This document shows, in pieces, positions 16,518 to 25,288 of a stretch of 64,000 nt of DNA; position 1 is the first letter of the stretch, and each line of letters opens with the position of its first letter. The stretch covers positions 62,001-126,000 of the forward strand of contig JAHDEG010000008.1 of assembly GCA_020628935.1 (NCBI GenBank), read 5' to 3'. A program made the position numbers and the translations under genes. Source of the stretch: Flavobacteriales bacterium. GTDB taxonomy: Bacteria > Bacteroidota > Bacteroidia > Flavobacteriales_G > JALEGO01. The notes under the pieces are model-generated. The model saw only the letters and a list, made by a program, of their open reading frames with translations. It made no database searches and was not told the origin of the DNA.

Positions 16518-19379
16518 ATGTCAACCTTTGAAAATCGTCATTTAGGTACATCATTAAATAATATTGATAAGTACTTGAGCAAAGTAAGTGTTTCATCATT
16601 AAATGAACTTATTAATCAATCTGTACCAAAGCATATACAACTTACCAAGCCATTTAAGGTATGTGAACCACTTTCAGAGCATGAGTATGCAAAGCATATT
16701 AAAGAGGTAGGCGAAAAAAATATATTGTTTAAATCGTTTATTGGTTTGGGTTATTACAACACAATAACGCCAAATGTTATTAAGCGTAATATACTCGAAA
16801 ACCCAGGCTGGTATACCGCTTACACGCCATATCAAGCAGAAATTGCTCAGGGTAGACTCGAAGGACTGCTGAATTTTCAAACTATGGTTTCTGACTTAAC
16901 AGCCATGCCAATTGCAAACGCGTCTTTATTAGATGAGTCTACCGCAGCAGCTGAAGCTATGATCATGTTGTTTAATACACGATCAAGAAGTCAAGTTAAA
17001 GATGAGGTTCTCAAGTTTTTTGTGGCAGAAAATTGCTTTCCACAAACCATCGCAGTATTAAAAGCTAAAGCGGCTCCCTTAAATATTGAGTTAATTGAAG
17101 GATCCATAGAAAAAGTAGATATTAACGAATCATTTTTTGGCGCTTTATTACAATATCCGTCAGCAAACGGAAGTGTTTACGATTTAAGCGATTTTGTAAA
17201 TACTTGTCATAATACAGGTTGCAAAGTTGTTGTAGCGGCTGATTTGTTAAGCTTAACGTTATTAACCCCTCCGGGTGAGTGGGGAGCAGATGTAGTGGTA
17301 GGTAGTTCTCAACGTTTTGGAGTTCCATTAGGTTATGGCGGCCCTCACGCAGCTTTTTTTGCAACCAAAGAAGAATTTAAACGAAACATACCCGGTAGAA
17401 TTATAGGGGTTTCTTTAGATAGGATGGGCGAGCCAGCATTAAGAATGGCGCTGCAAACCAGAGAGCAACATATTAGAAGAGATAAAGCAACATCCAATAT
17501 TTGCACAGCACAAGCTTTACTAGCAATTATGGCTGGGGCATACGCTGTTTATCATGGCCCAGAAGGTTTAATACGAATAGCAAGAGGTATTCACGAAAAA
17601 ACATCCATCCTTGCAAACAGTTTAAAAGAGTTAGGATATAAAGTTTTACACGAAAGCTATTTTGATACAGTTGCTGTTAAAGTAGGCGCAGGAAAACTAG
17701 AAACTATTAAAACATTTGCAGAGCAAGCAAAATTTAATTTTAGATACGAAACCTCCCAACTATGTATTAGTTTAGATGAAACAACCACGTTAGAAGATCT
17801 AAAGAAAATCATAAATATTTTCGGAAAATCAACCAATAAAGAAGACGTTTGGTGCGAAAAAAATCTAAATAACATACATAAAGATTTAGCAAGAACTACT
17901 CCTTTTTTAACCAATCAAATTTTTAATAACTATCAAACAGAAACAGAGTTGATGCGTTATTTAAAGCGATTAGAAAATAAAGATATTTCTTTAACTCGCT
18001 CCATGATAGCTCTAGGTTCATGCACAATGAAACTGAATGCAGCTTCAGAGTTATATCCAATTTCAATGCCTGAGTTTGCAAATATTCACCCATTTGTACC
18101 CGTAGAGCAAACATTGGGGTACCAAGAAATTATAAATACATTAGAAAAATGGTTGTGTATAGTTACAGGTTTCGACAGTATGACATTTCAGCCAAATTCA
18201 GGTGCACAGGGCGAATACACTGGTTTAATGGTTATAAAGCAATATCAAAAATCTAAAAAACAAGGGCATAGAAATGTAGCCTTAATTCCAACATCAGCAC
18301 ACGGAACCAACCCCGCTTCAGCAGTAATGGCAGGCATGAAAGTTGTCCTAGTTAAGTGTGATGATAAGGGAAATATTGATGTTGCAGATTTAAAAGAAAA
18401 AGCAGAACTCCATAAAGAAAACCTTTCGGCATTAATGGTAACATACCCTTCTACGCACGGAGTTTTTGAGGAAGCAATAAAAGATATTACTCAAATTATA
18501 CATGATAACGGTGGTCAAGTATATATGGATGGAGCAAATATGAATGCCCAGGTAGGATTAACAAATCCTGCCATAATTGGGGCCGATGTTTGTCACTTAA
18601 ACCTGCATAAAACATTTGCTATCCCTCATGGAGGCGGAGGCCCGGGAGTTGGCCCAATAGGAGTTGCAAAGCACCTAACCCCATTTCTTCCATCACACCC
18701 TCTGGTAAATTTAAATAAGAAAAAAGGCATTGGCCCTGTTTCTGCAGCACCATTCGGAAGCTCATTAATACTGCTAATTTCATACGGCTACGTTCAAATG
18801 TTAGGTTCTGAAGGATTAAAAAATGCAACTAAGCTGGCTATTTTTAACGCAAACTATATTAAAGCAAAAATAGAGAATCACTACCCTGTACTGTACACCG
18901 CTAAAAACGGAAGGGTAGCCCACGAAATGATTATAGACTGCCGAGGGTTTAAAAAGGAAGTAGGAATAGAAGTAGAAGATATCGCAAAACGTTTAATGGA
19001 TTACGGTTACCATGCACCCACAGTTTCTTTCCCAGTGGCAGGTACTATGATGATAGAACCTACCGAGAGCGAATCTATAAGTGAGCTAGATCGTTTTTGT
19101 GAAGCATTAATTACCATCCGAGCAGAAATTCAAGAAGTAATTGATGGAAAAGCCGATAAAACCGATAATGTTTTAAAAAATGCTCCCCACTCAGCCTCAG
19201 AGCTCATTTCAGATAAGTGGGAGCGTCCTTATTCCCGTAAAAAAGCGGCCTATCCCTTGCCTTGGGTTCAAAACGATAAATATTGGGTGCCTGTTTCAAG
19301 AATAGATAACGCTTACGGAGACAGAAACTTAGTTTGTACTTGCCCAGAAACTGCTTCTTACGAAAACGTTGCGCAATAA
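16518..19379 (+). CDS. gcvP: Glycine dehydrogenase (decarboxylating), P protein
   Basis: PLP-dependent P protein of the glycine cleavage system. It decarboxylates glycine and passes the aminomethyl group to lipoyl-GcvH. At 953 residues it is the full fused form carrying both the P1 and P2 halves. The start FENRHLGTS is the standard N-terminus. The PLP lysine is Lys698 in LNLHKTFAIPHGGGGPG. Conserved stretches also include SLLDESTAAAEAM and GSCTMKLN. The other cleavage-system genes (gcvT, gcvH) are not in the window. The ATG follows a poly-T stretch with no obvious -7 box. Confidence 0.97.
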   Translation: MSTFENRHLGTSLNNIDKYLSKVSVSSLNELINQSVPKHIQLTKPFKVCEPLSEHEYAKHIKEVGEKNILFKSFIGLGYYNTITPNVIKRNILENPGWYTAYTPYQAEIAQGRLEGLLNFQTMVSDLTAMPIANASLLDESTAAAEAMIMLFNTRSRSQVKDEVLKFFVAENCFPQTIAVLKAKAAPLNIELIEGSIEKVDINESFFGALLQYPSANGSVYDLSDFVNTCHNTGCKVVVAADLLSLTLLTPPGEWGADVVVGSSQRFGVPLGYGGPHAAFFATKEEFKRNIPGRIIGVSLDRMGEPALRMALQTREQHIRRDKATSNICTAQALLAIMAGAYAVYHGPEGLIRIARGIHEKTSILANSLKELGYKVLHESYFDTVAVKVGAGKLETIKTFAEQAKFNFRYETSQLCISLDETTTLEDLKKIINIFGKSTNKEDVWCEKNLNNIHKDLARTTPFLTNQIFNNYQTETELMRYLKRLENKDISLTRSMIALGSCTMKLNAASELYPISMPEFANIHPFVPVEQTLGYQEIINTLEKWLCIVTGFDSMTFQPNSGAQGEYTGLMVIKQYQKSKKQGHRNVALIPTSAHGTNPASAVMAGMKVVLVKCDDKGNIDVADLKEKAELHKENLSALMVTYPSTHGVFEEAIKDITQIIHDNGGQVYMDGANMNAQVGLTNPAIIGADVCHLNLHKTFAIPHGGGGPGVGPIGVAKHLTPFLPSHPLVNLNKKKGIGPVSAAPFGSSLILLISYGYVQMLGSEGLKNATKLAIFNANYIKAKIENHYPVLYTAKNGRVAHEMIIDCRGFKKEVGIEVEDIAKRLMDYGYHAPTVSFPVAGTMMIEPTESESISELDRFCEALITIRAEIQEVIDGKADKTDNVLKNAPHSASELISDKWERPYSRKKAAYPLPWVQNDKYWVPVSRIDNAYGDRNLVCTCPETASYENVAQ

Positions 19380-19440
19380 CTTAAAAAGTTTTATTGTGAG
19401 CTAATCCGCCTATCCACTATAGGTTTAATGTTGTTTAACA

Positions 19441-19496
19441 AAATGTGTATGGTTTTGCAAGAGCTCACAAGCTCGCTTTGCAAAACCAACACATTT
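19441..19496. repeat. Long imperfect hairpin element
   Basis: AAATGTGT (19441-19448) plus TGGTTTTGCAA (19450-19460) plus GAGC (19461-19464) pair with GCTC (19471-19474), TTGCAAAACCA (19478-19488) and ACACATTT (19489-19496). This gives 23 paired bases around the six-base loop TCACAA, with a few bulges. A second hairpin follows at about 19499-19517 (AAACTTG and CAAGTTT). It fills the gap between gcvP and the convergent lipoprotein gene. There is no U-tract, so it does not look like a simple terminator. It looks like a dispersed palindromic element, but no second full copy is in this window. Confidence 0.7.
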
Positions 19497-19616
19497 AAAA
19501 CTTGGCTAGCAAGTTTAATGTTAACCAACATCAAACGCTGCCGTTTCTATACGGGCTATTTTCTAAGAAAATCCTTGCGGCAAGAGATGCTTTAATTTTA
19601 TTAAGTTATTGTTTTA

Positions 19617-20156
19617 CTAAAGCTTTCGCCCCTTAGCAACTCTTGTTTGCCTTTTAATTTTATTGAGCTTACTCATTTTAAACTTTAAGTAAATATTGCT
19701 TGCACCCTGGTTGGCATAATATTCATTACCACCATATAATAAAACAGCTCTGTTGTTTTCCCATTTAGGAGCAAGTAATGTGTAATTTGCTTTTCTATTG
19801 TTAGGGTCACCAAAAACTAAATATTTACCATCATCTTCAAACGAAATACCAATTCTTTGATTGTCAACTGATTTTTCTAAAACTCCCGGTGTACCAGCTT
19901 TAATAATTACTTGATCATAAGCTTTTCCTGTCGTTATTTTTAAGGTTCCATCTTGTGTTTTTTTTGTTTTTTTATCCTCTTCAACTCTCGTTAATACAAT
20001 ATCATTAGAGTTATAAAACTGCAGTAGTTTTAATTCATTTTCAGAAAGATCGTATTGTTCTCTAATAGTTTGAGTAAAAGGAATTCTGGGTGCACAAGAC
20101 TGTATTAAAGTGGCTATAATTAAAAAAGCTCCTAAATTAAAAATGAATTTATTCAT
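19617..20156 (-). CDS. Putative lipoprotein of unknown function
   Basis: The best start is ATG 20156, giving 179 residues (MNKFIFNLGAFLIIATLIQSC) with a lipobox Cys. The longer frame from 20183 adds nine residues that spoil the signal. After the Cys there is a region with PRIPFTQTIREQYDLSENELKLLQFYNSNDI, then a beta-rich body and a strongly basic C-terminus (about eight Lys or Arg in the last 20). No family is recognised with certainty. A TAACTTTG -7-like box lies upstream on this strand. Convergent with gcvP across the hairpin element. Confidence 0.75.
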   Translation of the reverse strand: MNKFIFNLGAFLIIATLIQSCAPRIPFTQTIREQYDLSENELKLLQFYNSNDIVLTRVEEDKKTKKTQDGTLKITTGKAYDQVIIKAGTPGVLEKSVDNQRIGISFEDDGKYLVFGDPNNRKANYTLLAPKWENNRAVLLYGGNEYYANQGASNIYLKFKMSKLNKIKRQTRVAKGRKL

Positions 20157-20192
20157 TGTAGTTGTTTTGTTATGTAAGTTCAAATACTATAC

Positions 20193-20200
20193 CAAAGTTA
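20193..20200 (-). promoter_or_regulatory. Candidate -7 box for the lipoprotein gene at 19617-20156
   Basis: On the minus strand this reads TAACTTTG, a perfect TAnnTTTG match, 36 bases upstream of the chosen ATG at 20156. No convincing -33 TTG at the usual spacing. Confidence 0.4.
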
Positions 20201-20260
20201 AAGTTTATTAACTGATGTGTAAATACAAATTGCAAAATCATAATTCATATAATTTATAAC

Positions 20261-20268
20261 TAAATTTG
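20261..20268 (+). promoter_or_regulatory. Candidate -7 box for the HTH/coiled-coil gene
   Basis: A perfect TAAATTTG box ends 20 bases before ATG 20289. The region between the two divergent genes is very A/T rich, so a chance match is possible. Confidence 0.45.
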
Positions 20269-20288
20269 TTATTTATAATTTCTTCAGT

Positions 20289-20879
20289 ATGAATTACCTA
20301 ACACTCGATCAAGCAAAAACCTTTACTGGTAAAAGTGAAAGTACTTTAAGAAGGCTTGTTAAAAAAAAATTAGGCACCAAAAACCGTTCTGAGTATGTTA
20401 AAACAAGAAAACTAAAAAATGGAGGATATCAATATCTGGTTCATAAAGAGTGGTTAAGAAAGAAATACAATATTCAATTAGAAGAGGTTTCTCAAAAAGA
20501 AGCTGTAGTTGAAAAACCTACGCAGCAAAAACAGGTCGAAAATCCCTCCCAAAAAATAGATGTTTCAGTTTACGAAAAGTATATTAAAACACTCGAAAAA
20601 CAATTAGAGGTTAAAGACACTCAAATAAGTGAGAAGGATAAACAGTTAAACGAACTTATTGAACGCGATAGAGAAAACCATTTGATGCTCGAAAAAATTA
20701 ATGACGCATTAATTAAGTTTAAAATACCTGAGTATATTGATGCTCAGCTTGTTACTTACTCTGAAGAGGAAAAAGTAAATATCCCTCAAGAAAAACCGGC
20801 TGAGAAAAAAAGTGAGCCTAAAAAAGTAGCTCCTATATCTAAAGCAAAGTTCTCTGATTGGCTAAGCGATTTAAAGTAG
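20289..20879 (+). CDS. HTH-like, coiled-coil protein of unknown function
   Basis: Protein of 196 residues. The first 60 residues (LTLDQAKTFTGKSESTLRRLVKKKL, ending in YLVHKEWLRKKY) look like a small winged helix or MerR/excisionase-like DNA-binding fold. A Gln/Glu-rich linker follows, then a clear coiled coil (about 95-145, KYIKTLEKQLEVKDTQISEKD). The C-terminal tail is Lys/Pro/Glu rich and ends SKAKFSDWLSDLK. No transmembrane segment. A DNA-binding, self-associating regulator or chromosome-associated protein is a reasonable inference, not a demonstrated role. It is followed 12 bases later by the NUDIX gene. Confidence 0.7.
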   Translation: MNYLTLDQAKTFTGKSESTLRRLVKKKLGTKNRSEYVKTRKLKNGGYQYLVHKEWLRKKYNIQLEEVSQKEAVVEKPTQQKQVENPSQKIDVSVYEKYIKTLEKQLEVKDTQISEKDKQLNELIERDRENHLMLEKINDALIKFKIPEYIDAQLVTYSEEEKVNIPQEKPAEKKSEPKKVAPISKAKFSDWLSDLK

Positions 20880-20891
20880 ATTATAGAAATA

Positions 20892-21545
20892 ATGAATAAC
20901 GTCCTCCTAAAAAAAATTAAAAAAATATATGAGGATGTCGCTTTACCTGGTGAAGAGGCTCAGTCTAAAATGGCTCCTTTTTCTAGAATGCGAAAAGCTA
21001 GTTATGCCAAAGAAATAGAAACAGCTAAAAGAAGTGCAGTACTGGCGTTACTACAAGAGGTTAATAATAAATTACATATTGTTTTAATACAACGTCCGAG
21101 TTATAATGGAGTACACGGAGGGCAAATAAGCTTTCCTGGAGGAAAAGCTGAACCCACAGATGTTAATTTAGAGCACACAGCTTTAAGAGAAACGTTTGAA
21201 GAAATTGGAATAACAAAGGAGCATATTGAAATGGTTGGCCCGTTAACCGATTTGTACATCCCTCCAAGTAAGTTTTATGTACAGCCTTTTTTGGGATGTT
21301 TGAAACCTAATCACCCGAGTTTTATACCCGAGAAAAGAGAGGTAGATGAGGTTTTGGTTCTACCGCTTTCAGAATTCAGGAAAAAAACAAATATTCAAAC
21401 TCGGCAGTTAACAACTGCCGATGGATTGGTGGTGAAGTTTCCGTGTTATTATATCCAAAAAAAGGTAATTTGGGGAGCAACAGCAACGGTTATTAGTGAG
21501 ATACTGGCGTTAATATCGGATAAAAAATCTCAGATTTTTACTTAA
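20892..21545 (+). CDS. NUDIX hydrolase, CoA pyrophosphatase-like (NudL/YeaB type)
   Basis: Protein of 217 residues. The Nudix box spans about 84-106, with FPGGK at 81-85 and REtfEEiG at 99-105 as the metal-binding core. The upstream HGGQISFPGGKAEPTD and the downstream PSKFYVQPFLG segments are typical of the NudL subgroup that cleaves coenzyme A and its derivatives to phosphopantetheine plus 3',5'-ADP. The substrate is assigned by subgroup resemblance. Its 3' end overlaps the convergent ruvC gene by 8 bases. Confidence 0.88.
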   Translation: MNNVLLKKIKKIYEDVALPGEEAQSKMAPFSRMRKASYAKEIETAKRSAVLALLQEVNNKLHIVLIQRPSYNGVHGGQISFPGGKAEPTDVNLEHTALRETFEEIGITKEHIEMVGPLTDLYIPPSKFYVQPFLGCLKPNHPSFIPEKREVDEVLVLPLSEFRKKTNIQTRQLTTADGLVVKFPCYYIQKKVIWGATATVISEILALISDKKSQIFT

Positions 21546-22086
21546 CCCTGCCTTTATTCTGATTTACAAACTGGCTCCATCCACCATAAGACTTACCCGT
21601 ACTTTTGGTTCCTTTTTGAAAGTAATGACAAACAGCAGCTCCTAAAGCATCGGTAGCATCTAAAACATCGGGTATCTCTTTAGAGTTTAATAGTGTTTGC
21701 AACATTGATGCTATTTGCTCTTTCGAGGCGCTTCCAGAACCAGTGATAGATTGCTTTATCTTTTTTGGAGCGTATTCAAATACGTCTAACCCGTTGTTCA
21801 TTGCACAAGCAATAGAAACTCCTTGCGCTCTTCCTAGCTTTAACATAGATTGAGGGTTTTTGCCGTAAAAAGGACTTTCTACAGCTAACTCTTTTGGCTT
21901 ATATTCTTTTATAAGCCCATCAAGTCGTTGATATATTTTATGTAGTTTCTGATAGTGATTTTCCAACTTGTGTAATTTAATTACACCTGCATTTAGCATG
22001 CTTAATTTTGATCCTTCAACCAATATCAAACCATAACCTAAAATGGTTGTTCCGGGGTCTACTCCTAAAATGATACGTTTACTCAA
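21538..22086 (-). CDS. ruvC: Holliday-junction endonuclease RuvC
   Basis: Resolves four-way DNA junctions with RuvAB during recombinational repair. The protein has 182 residues. The four acidic catalytic residues of the RNase-H-like fold are present: Asp10 (GVDPGTTILGYG), Glu70 (LAVESPFYGKN), Asp143 and Asp146 (LDATDALGAAVCH). Length and motif spacing are normal. ruvA and ruvB are not adjacent. Tail-to-tail overlap of 8 bases with the NUDIX gene. Confidence 0.96.
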   Translation of the reverse strand: MSKRIILGVDPGTTILGYGLILVEGSKLSMLNAGVIKLHKLENHYQKLHKIYQRLDGLIKEYKPKELAVESPFYGKNPQSMLKLGRAQGVSIACAMNNGLDVFEYAPKKIKQSITGSGSASKEQIASMLQTLLNSKEIPDVLDATDALGAAVCHYFQKGTKSTGKSYGGWSQFVNQNKGRVK

Positions 22087-22174
22087 TTAATTACTTTGCT
22101 TAAAAATACAGTTTCTTTACAAGAATGTTACATATAAAACTACCGGAGTGTTTTATTAATATTAATTTCGCGTT

Positions 22175-23290
22175 GTGATTCCACTATTAGCCATATCTGC
22201 ATTTGTTTTGCTCTGTTATTTTATAGTTTTACTGAAATTAAAACAGGGAGTAAAAAAGGGGTACAAACCCCAAAAAATGCAAATTGATATTAGCGAAAAA
22301 ACAAAGCCTATTGTTTCAGTAATTATACCTGTTAGAAACGAAGAAGAAAATATAGCTCGCTGCTTACAATCGCTTTCAGAACAGAACATATCAAAAGATT
22401 TTTTTGAAGTAATTTTAGTTAATGATCATTCAGAAGATAATACAGTAAATATTGCAAAGCGATTTGGGCAGCAACTTAATTTAAAGATCTTCAATTTAAG
22501 TGAAGGCGAGACAGGCAAAAAAGAAGCTCTCTCTTTAGGTGTGAAAAATTGTAAGGCGTTACTTTTTTTAACGACAGATGGCGATTGTGTATATTCAAGC
22601 GGATGGATACGAAACATGCTGTTGTATTACCGACAGCATAAAGATTTTTTGATAGCTGGTCCAGTATATTTTCATCCTCCAAAATCTATTTTTCAGAGAC
22701 TGCTTTTTGCTGAGCAAGTACTTATGAATGGTGTTTCAAAAGCAGGTATTGGTCTAAATAAACCTTTAATGTGCAGTGGGGCAAATATGTTAGTTGAAAA
22801 AGAGATGTTTTATGATGTTGGAGGATATGAATTTGGTAAGCAACTGGCCTCTGGCGATGACGTATTTTTGCTTCATGCTATTAATAGGAAGTGGGATTTG
22901 AGAGTAGGCTTTAATAATTTAAGTGATTGTTTTGTTGAAACAAGCTATCCTAAATCCTTTAAGCAATTTTTTAATCAGCGAATTCGCTGGGCGGGCAAAA
23001 CAAAACAGCTAAAATCTAGTTTCGTATTTATTGTGGGTGTTATTTTAACGTTAAGTAATTTATGCTTTTTGATGGCCTTGCCAATGATAGCTTACCAAAA
23101 TTTTTTTTTAATAATTGTAGTGGTTAAAATATTTCTTGATGTTCTTTTCTTTTACTTACTAAAACCAAAAAAGCGGATACGCTTTTTTGATGTACTGCTG
23201 TTATCTATTGTATTTCCTTTTTACAGTGTTATAATCACCTTGTTTAGCTTTAAAAAAAGGTATGAGTGGAAGGGACGCAATTTGAGATAA
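22175..23290 (+). CDS. Membrane-bound family 2 glycosyltransferase
   Basis: Protein of 371 residues starting at GTG 22175. One N-terminal membrane helix (about 3-22) precedes a GT-A domain with VSVIIPVRNEEENIARCLQSL, the DxD-like LTTDGDC, and the C-terminal catalytic QRIRWAGK (QxxRW type). Two to three membrane helices follow (about 280-360). This architecture resembles processive or lipid-linked sugar transferases of the cell envelope. Acceptor and sugar are unknown. It lies 37 bases upstream of folD with no related glycan gene nearby. Confidence 0.88.
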   Translation: MIPLLAISAFVLLCYFIVLLKLKQGVKKGYKPQKMQIDISEKTKPIVSVIIPVRNEEENIARCLQSLSEQNISKDFFEVILVNDHSEDNTVNIAKRFGQQLNLKIFNLSEGETGKKEALSLGVKNCKALLFLTTDGDCVYSSGWIRNMLLYYRQHKDFLIAGPVYFHPPKSIFQRLLFAEQVLMNGVSKAGIGLNKPLMCSGANMLVEKEMFYDVGGYEFGKQLASGDDVFLLHAINRKWDLRVGFNNLSDCFVETSYPKSFKQFFNQRIRWAGKTKQLKSSFVFIVGVILTLSNLCFLMALPMIAYQNFFLIIVVVKIFLDVLFFYLLKPKKRIRFFDVLLLSIVFPFYSVIITLFSFKKRYEWKGRNLR

Positions 23291-23327
23291 ATTGTAGTCT
23301 GTGCAAATAAATTTTTAACTTTACAGT

Positions 23328-24197
23328 ATGCTATTAGACGGAAAAAAAACTGCGGCAGAAATACTTAACGAAATAGGTGTTTCAGTGTTAGAATTAACTA
23401 AGTCTGGTAAAAAAAAACCTCATTTAGCTGCTGTATTGGTTGGTGATGACCCTCCAAGCGAGATGTATGTAAGGGCTAAAATTAAGGCCTGTGCAAAAGT
23501 TGGTTTTGACTCTACTTTTATAAAATTGCCCAATACTATTAGTGAGGAAGAACTGCTAAATAAAATTGATGAACTAAATAATAATAATGATATTGACGGT
23601 TTTATTGTTCAACTACCATTACCCGATCACATTACTAAAAGCACTATCACATTAGCAATTAATCCGGCTAAAGATGTTGATGGTTTTCATCCTGAAAACA
23701 TAGGTAAAATGACTTTAGGGTTACCAGGTTTAAGACCTGCAACCCCCGCGGGAATTTTAGAGTTATTAAAACGTAATAATATAAGTACAGAAGGTAAGCA
23801 CTGTGTTGTAATGGGTAGGAGCAATATTGTTGGTATGCCAATGAGTATTTTATTAGCTCAAAAGGCCTCTCCCGGAAATTGTACTACTACAATATGCCAC
23901 AGCAAAACAAAAAATATAGTAAAATACACTCGGAGTGCTGATATACTAATTGTTGCCATCGGGAAACGTGAATTTATAACAAGAGACATGGTTAAACCAG
24001 ACACGATTATTATTGATGTTGGTATTCATAGAAAACCAGCAAATACCGAAAAGGGATATATACTAACCGGTGATGTCGCGTTTGATGAGGTTTCATCTAA
24101 GGTTGATCAAATAACTCCTGTGCCAGGAGGTGTTGGGCCACTCACTATTGCATCTTTGCTTTTAAATACATTAAAGGCTCGTACAAAGAAATTTTAA
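23328..24197 (+). CDS. folD: Methylenetetrahydrofolate dehydrogenase / methenyl-THF cyclohydrolase
   Basis: Bifunctional one-carbon enzyme interconverting 5,10-methylene-THF, 5,10-methenyl-THF and 10-formyl-THF, using NADP. The protein has 289 residues. The YxxxK active site is Tyr47 and Lys51 (MYVRAKIKACAKVGF). FIVQLPLPDHI and KDVDGFHPENIG are the substrate-binding stretches. GRSNIVGMPM and the C-terminal TPVPGGVGPLTIA are the dinucleotide-binding signature regions. It is metabolically linked to gcvP, which feeds methylene-THF, although the two are not in one operon. Confidence 0.96.
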   Translation: MLLDGKKTAAEILNEIGVSVLELTKSGKKKPHLAAVLVGDDPPSEMYVRAKIKACAKVGFDSTFIKLPNTISEEELLNKIDELNNNNDIDGFIVQLPLPDHITKSTITLAINPAKDVDGFHPENIGKMTLGLPGLRPATPAGILELLKRNNISTEGKHCVVMGRSNIVGMPMSILLAQKASPGNCTTTICHSKTKNIVKYTRSADILIVAIGKREFITRDMVKPDTIIIDVGIHRKPANTEKGYILTGDVAFDEVSSKVDQITPVPGGVGPLTIASLLLNTLKARTKKF

Positions 24198-24258
24198 AAA
24201 TCATGTGACTTTTTTCAAAAAGACAGTCTAAAGGTTAAATACTAATTAGATTGAATTT

Positions 24259-24450
24259 ATGAAACTAAAGCAACATGCCCCAAAAATAAACCTTCAAGAG
24301 AGCTTAAGAGAAGCTCATAAAAGCCTTTCAGAGATTAAAGAAGTACTTGAATTAAAAAAGGAAAGTAGAAATTATAAACTAACAGTTTATGAAAGTTTAT
24401 GGCTACAGGGAATAAATAAGATTTTAGCGAAAAATAACTATTCAAATTAA
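24259..24450 (+). CDS. Small hypothetical protein, 63 residues
   Basis: The ATG is at 24259, and the predicted peptide is helical and charged (LREAHKSLSEIKEVLELKKE). No signal peptide, membrane segment or known motif. It lies alone between folD and the ECF sigma gene on the same strand. Composition looks protein-like rather than random, but the frame is short and nothing else supports it. Confidence 0.45.
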   Translation: MKLKQHAPKINLQESLREAHKSLSEIKEVLELKKESRNYKLTVYESLWLQGINKILAKNNYSN

Positions 24451-24516
24451 ATGTATCTTTCGTATTCACTTTTAACAACTGTTTTTCTTTATCGCATTGC
24501 ATTAGTATATTGTTAA

Positions 24517-25098
24517 TTGACCGAAGTTACAGATATACAAGAGCTCAGCGATGAACAAATAGTTAAACTCGTTTTATCTAATAAGGATCACAAGATTTTC
24601 CGAGTGATTTACAATAGGTATTCGGTAAAAGTCTATCAAAAGTGCTTAGCGATGTCAGGGGAGGTTAGTACATCAGAAGATCTTTCTCACGATATTTTCT
24701 TGAAAGTATTTGTAAACTTATCTTCTTTTAAAGAGAGATCAAAATTCTCAACTTGGATTTACCGAATTACACATAATTTTTGTATCGATTTTTTAAAGAA
24801 AAGAAACAAAGGGTCAACCGTTAATTTAGGTGAGTTTCCTGATGTTTTAATTGAAAACGAAGAAGAGAACGAAAGAAAAATCTTTCAACTTAAAGCAGAA
24901 AATTTAGTGGCTGTTTTAAATGAAATTGACCCAGAAGATAAAGCTATATTATTAATGAAGTATCAAGATGAATCTTCAATAGCAGATATATCAGAGGTGT
25001 TAGAAATTGGTGAAAGTGCCGCTAAAATGCGAATAAAACGGGCAAAAGCAAAGGCGGTAGTTATAATGAATAATTTGTACAAGAATGCAGAAAATTAA
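24517..25098 (+). CDS. RNA polymerase sigma factor, ECF (sigma-70 family)
   Basis: Protein of 193 residues starting at TTG 24517. Region 2 spans about 25-92, with SEDLSHDIFLKVF and FSTWIYRITHNFCIDFLKKR as the core-binding and -10 recognition helices. Region 4 spans about 130-185 (LNEIDPEDKAILLMKYQDESSIADISEVL, ESAAKMRIKRAKAK) as the -35-binding helix-turn-helix. The gene overlaps a 67-codon gene by 14 bases, which in turn overlaps a membrane channel gene by 4 bases. No recognisable anti-sigma factor with a zinc motif is present, so the two following genes are the candidates for its control. Confidence 0.93.
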   Translation: MTEVTDIQELSDEQIVKLVLSNKDHKIFRVIYNRYSVKVYQKCLAMSGEVSTSEDLSHDIFLKVFVNLSSFKERSKFSTWIYRITHNFCIDFLKKRNKGSTVNLGEFPDVLIENEEENERKIFQLKAENLVAVLNEIDPEDKAILLMKYQDESSIADISEVLEIGESAAKMRIKRAKAKAVVIMNNLYKNAEN

Positions 25099-25288
25099 TC
25101 CATTTCAAATAATTAAACCTACAGATCTTCCTTCTGAAAAAGTAGGTAAAGATGTTATGGAAAGTACCGAAACGGTTGTTCTTATATTAAGATTTGTGCA
25201 GCTTTTTGTTGGTGATTATAATAGAAGTATTTTTGAACTGTTTAAAACAGAATCCATTACAAACCCAAAGAATAATAAAAAAATATGA
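25085..25288 (+). CDS. Small protein between ECF sigma factor and channel gene
   Basis: 67 residues. The start ATG lies inside the last codons of the sigma gene (14-base overlap), and the stop overlaps the ATG of the next gene (ATGA type). This coupled position is the main evidence that it is translated. The middle contains one amphipathic or hydrophobic helix (TVVLILRFVQLFVGDY), with a polar start and a basic end. No family recognised. A small regulator of the sigma factor is an inference from position only. Confidence 0.65.
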   Translation: MQKINPFQIIKPTDLPSEKVGKDVMESTETVVLILRFVQLFVGDYNRSIFELFKTESITNPKNNKKI

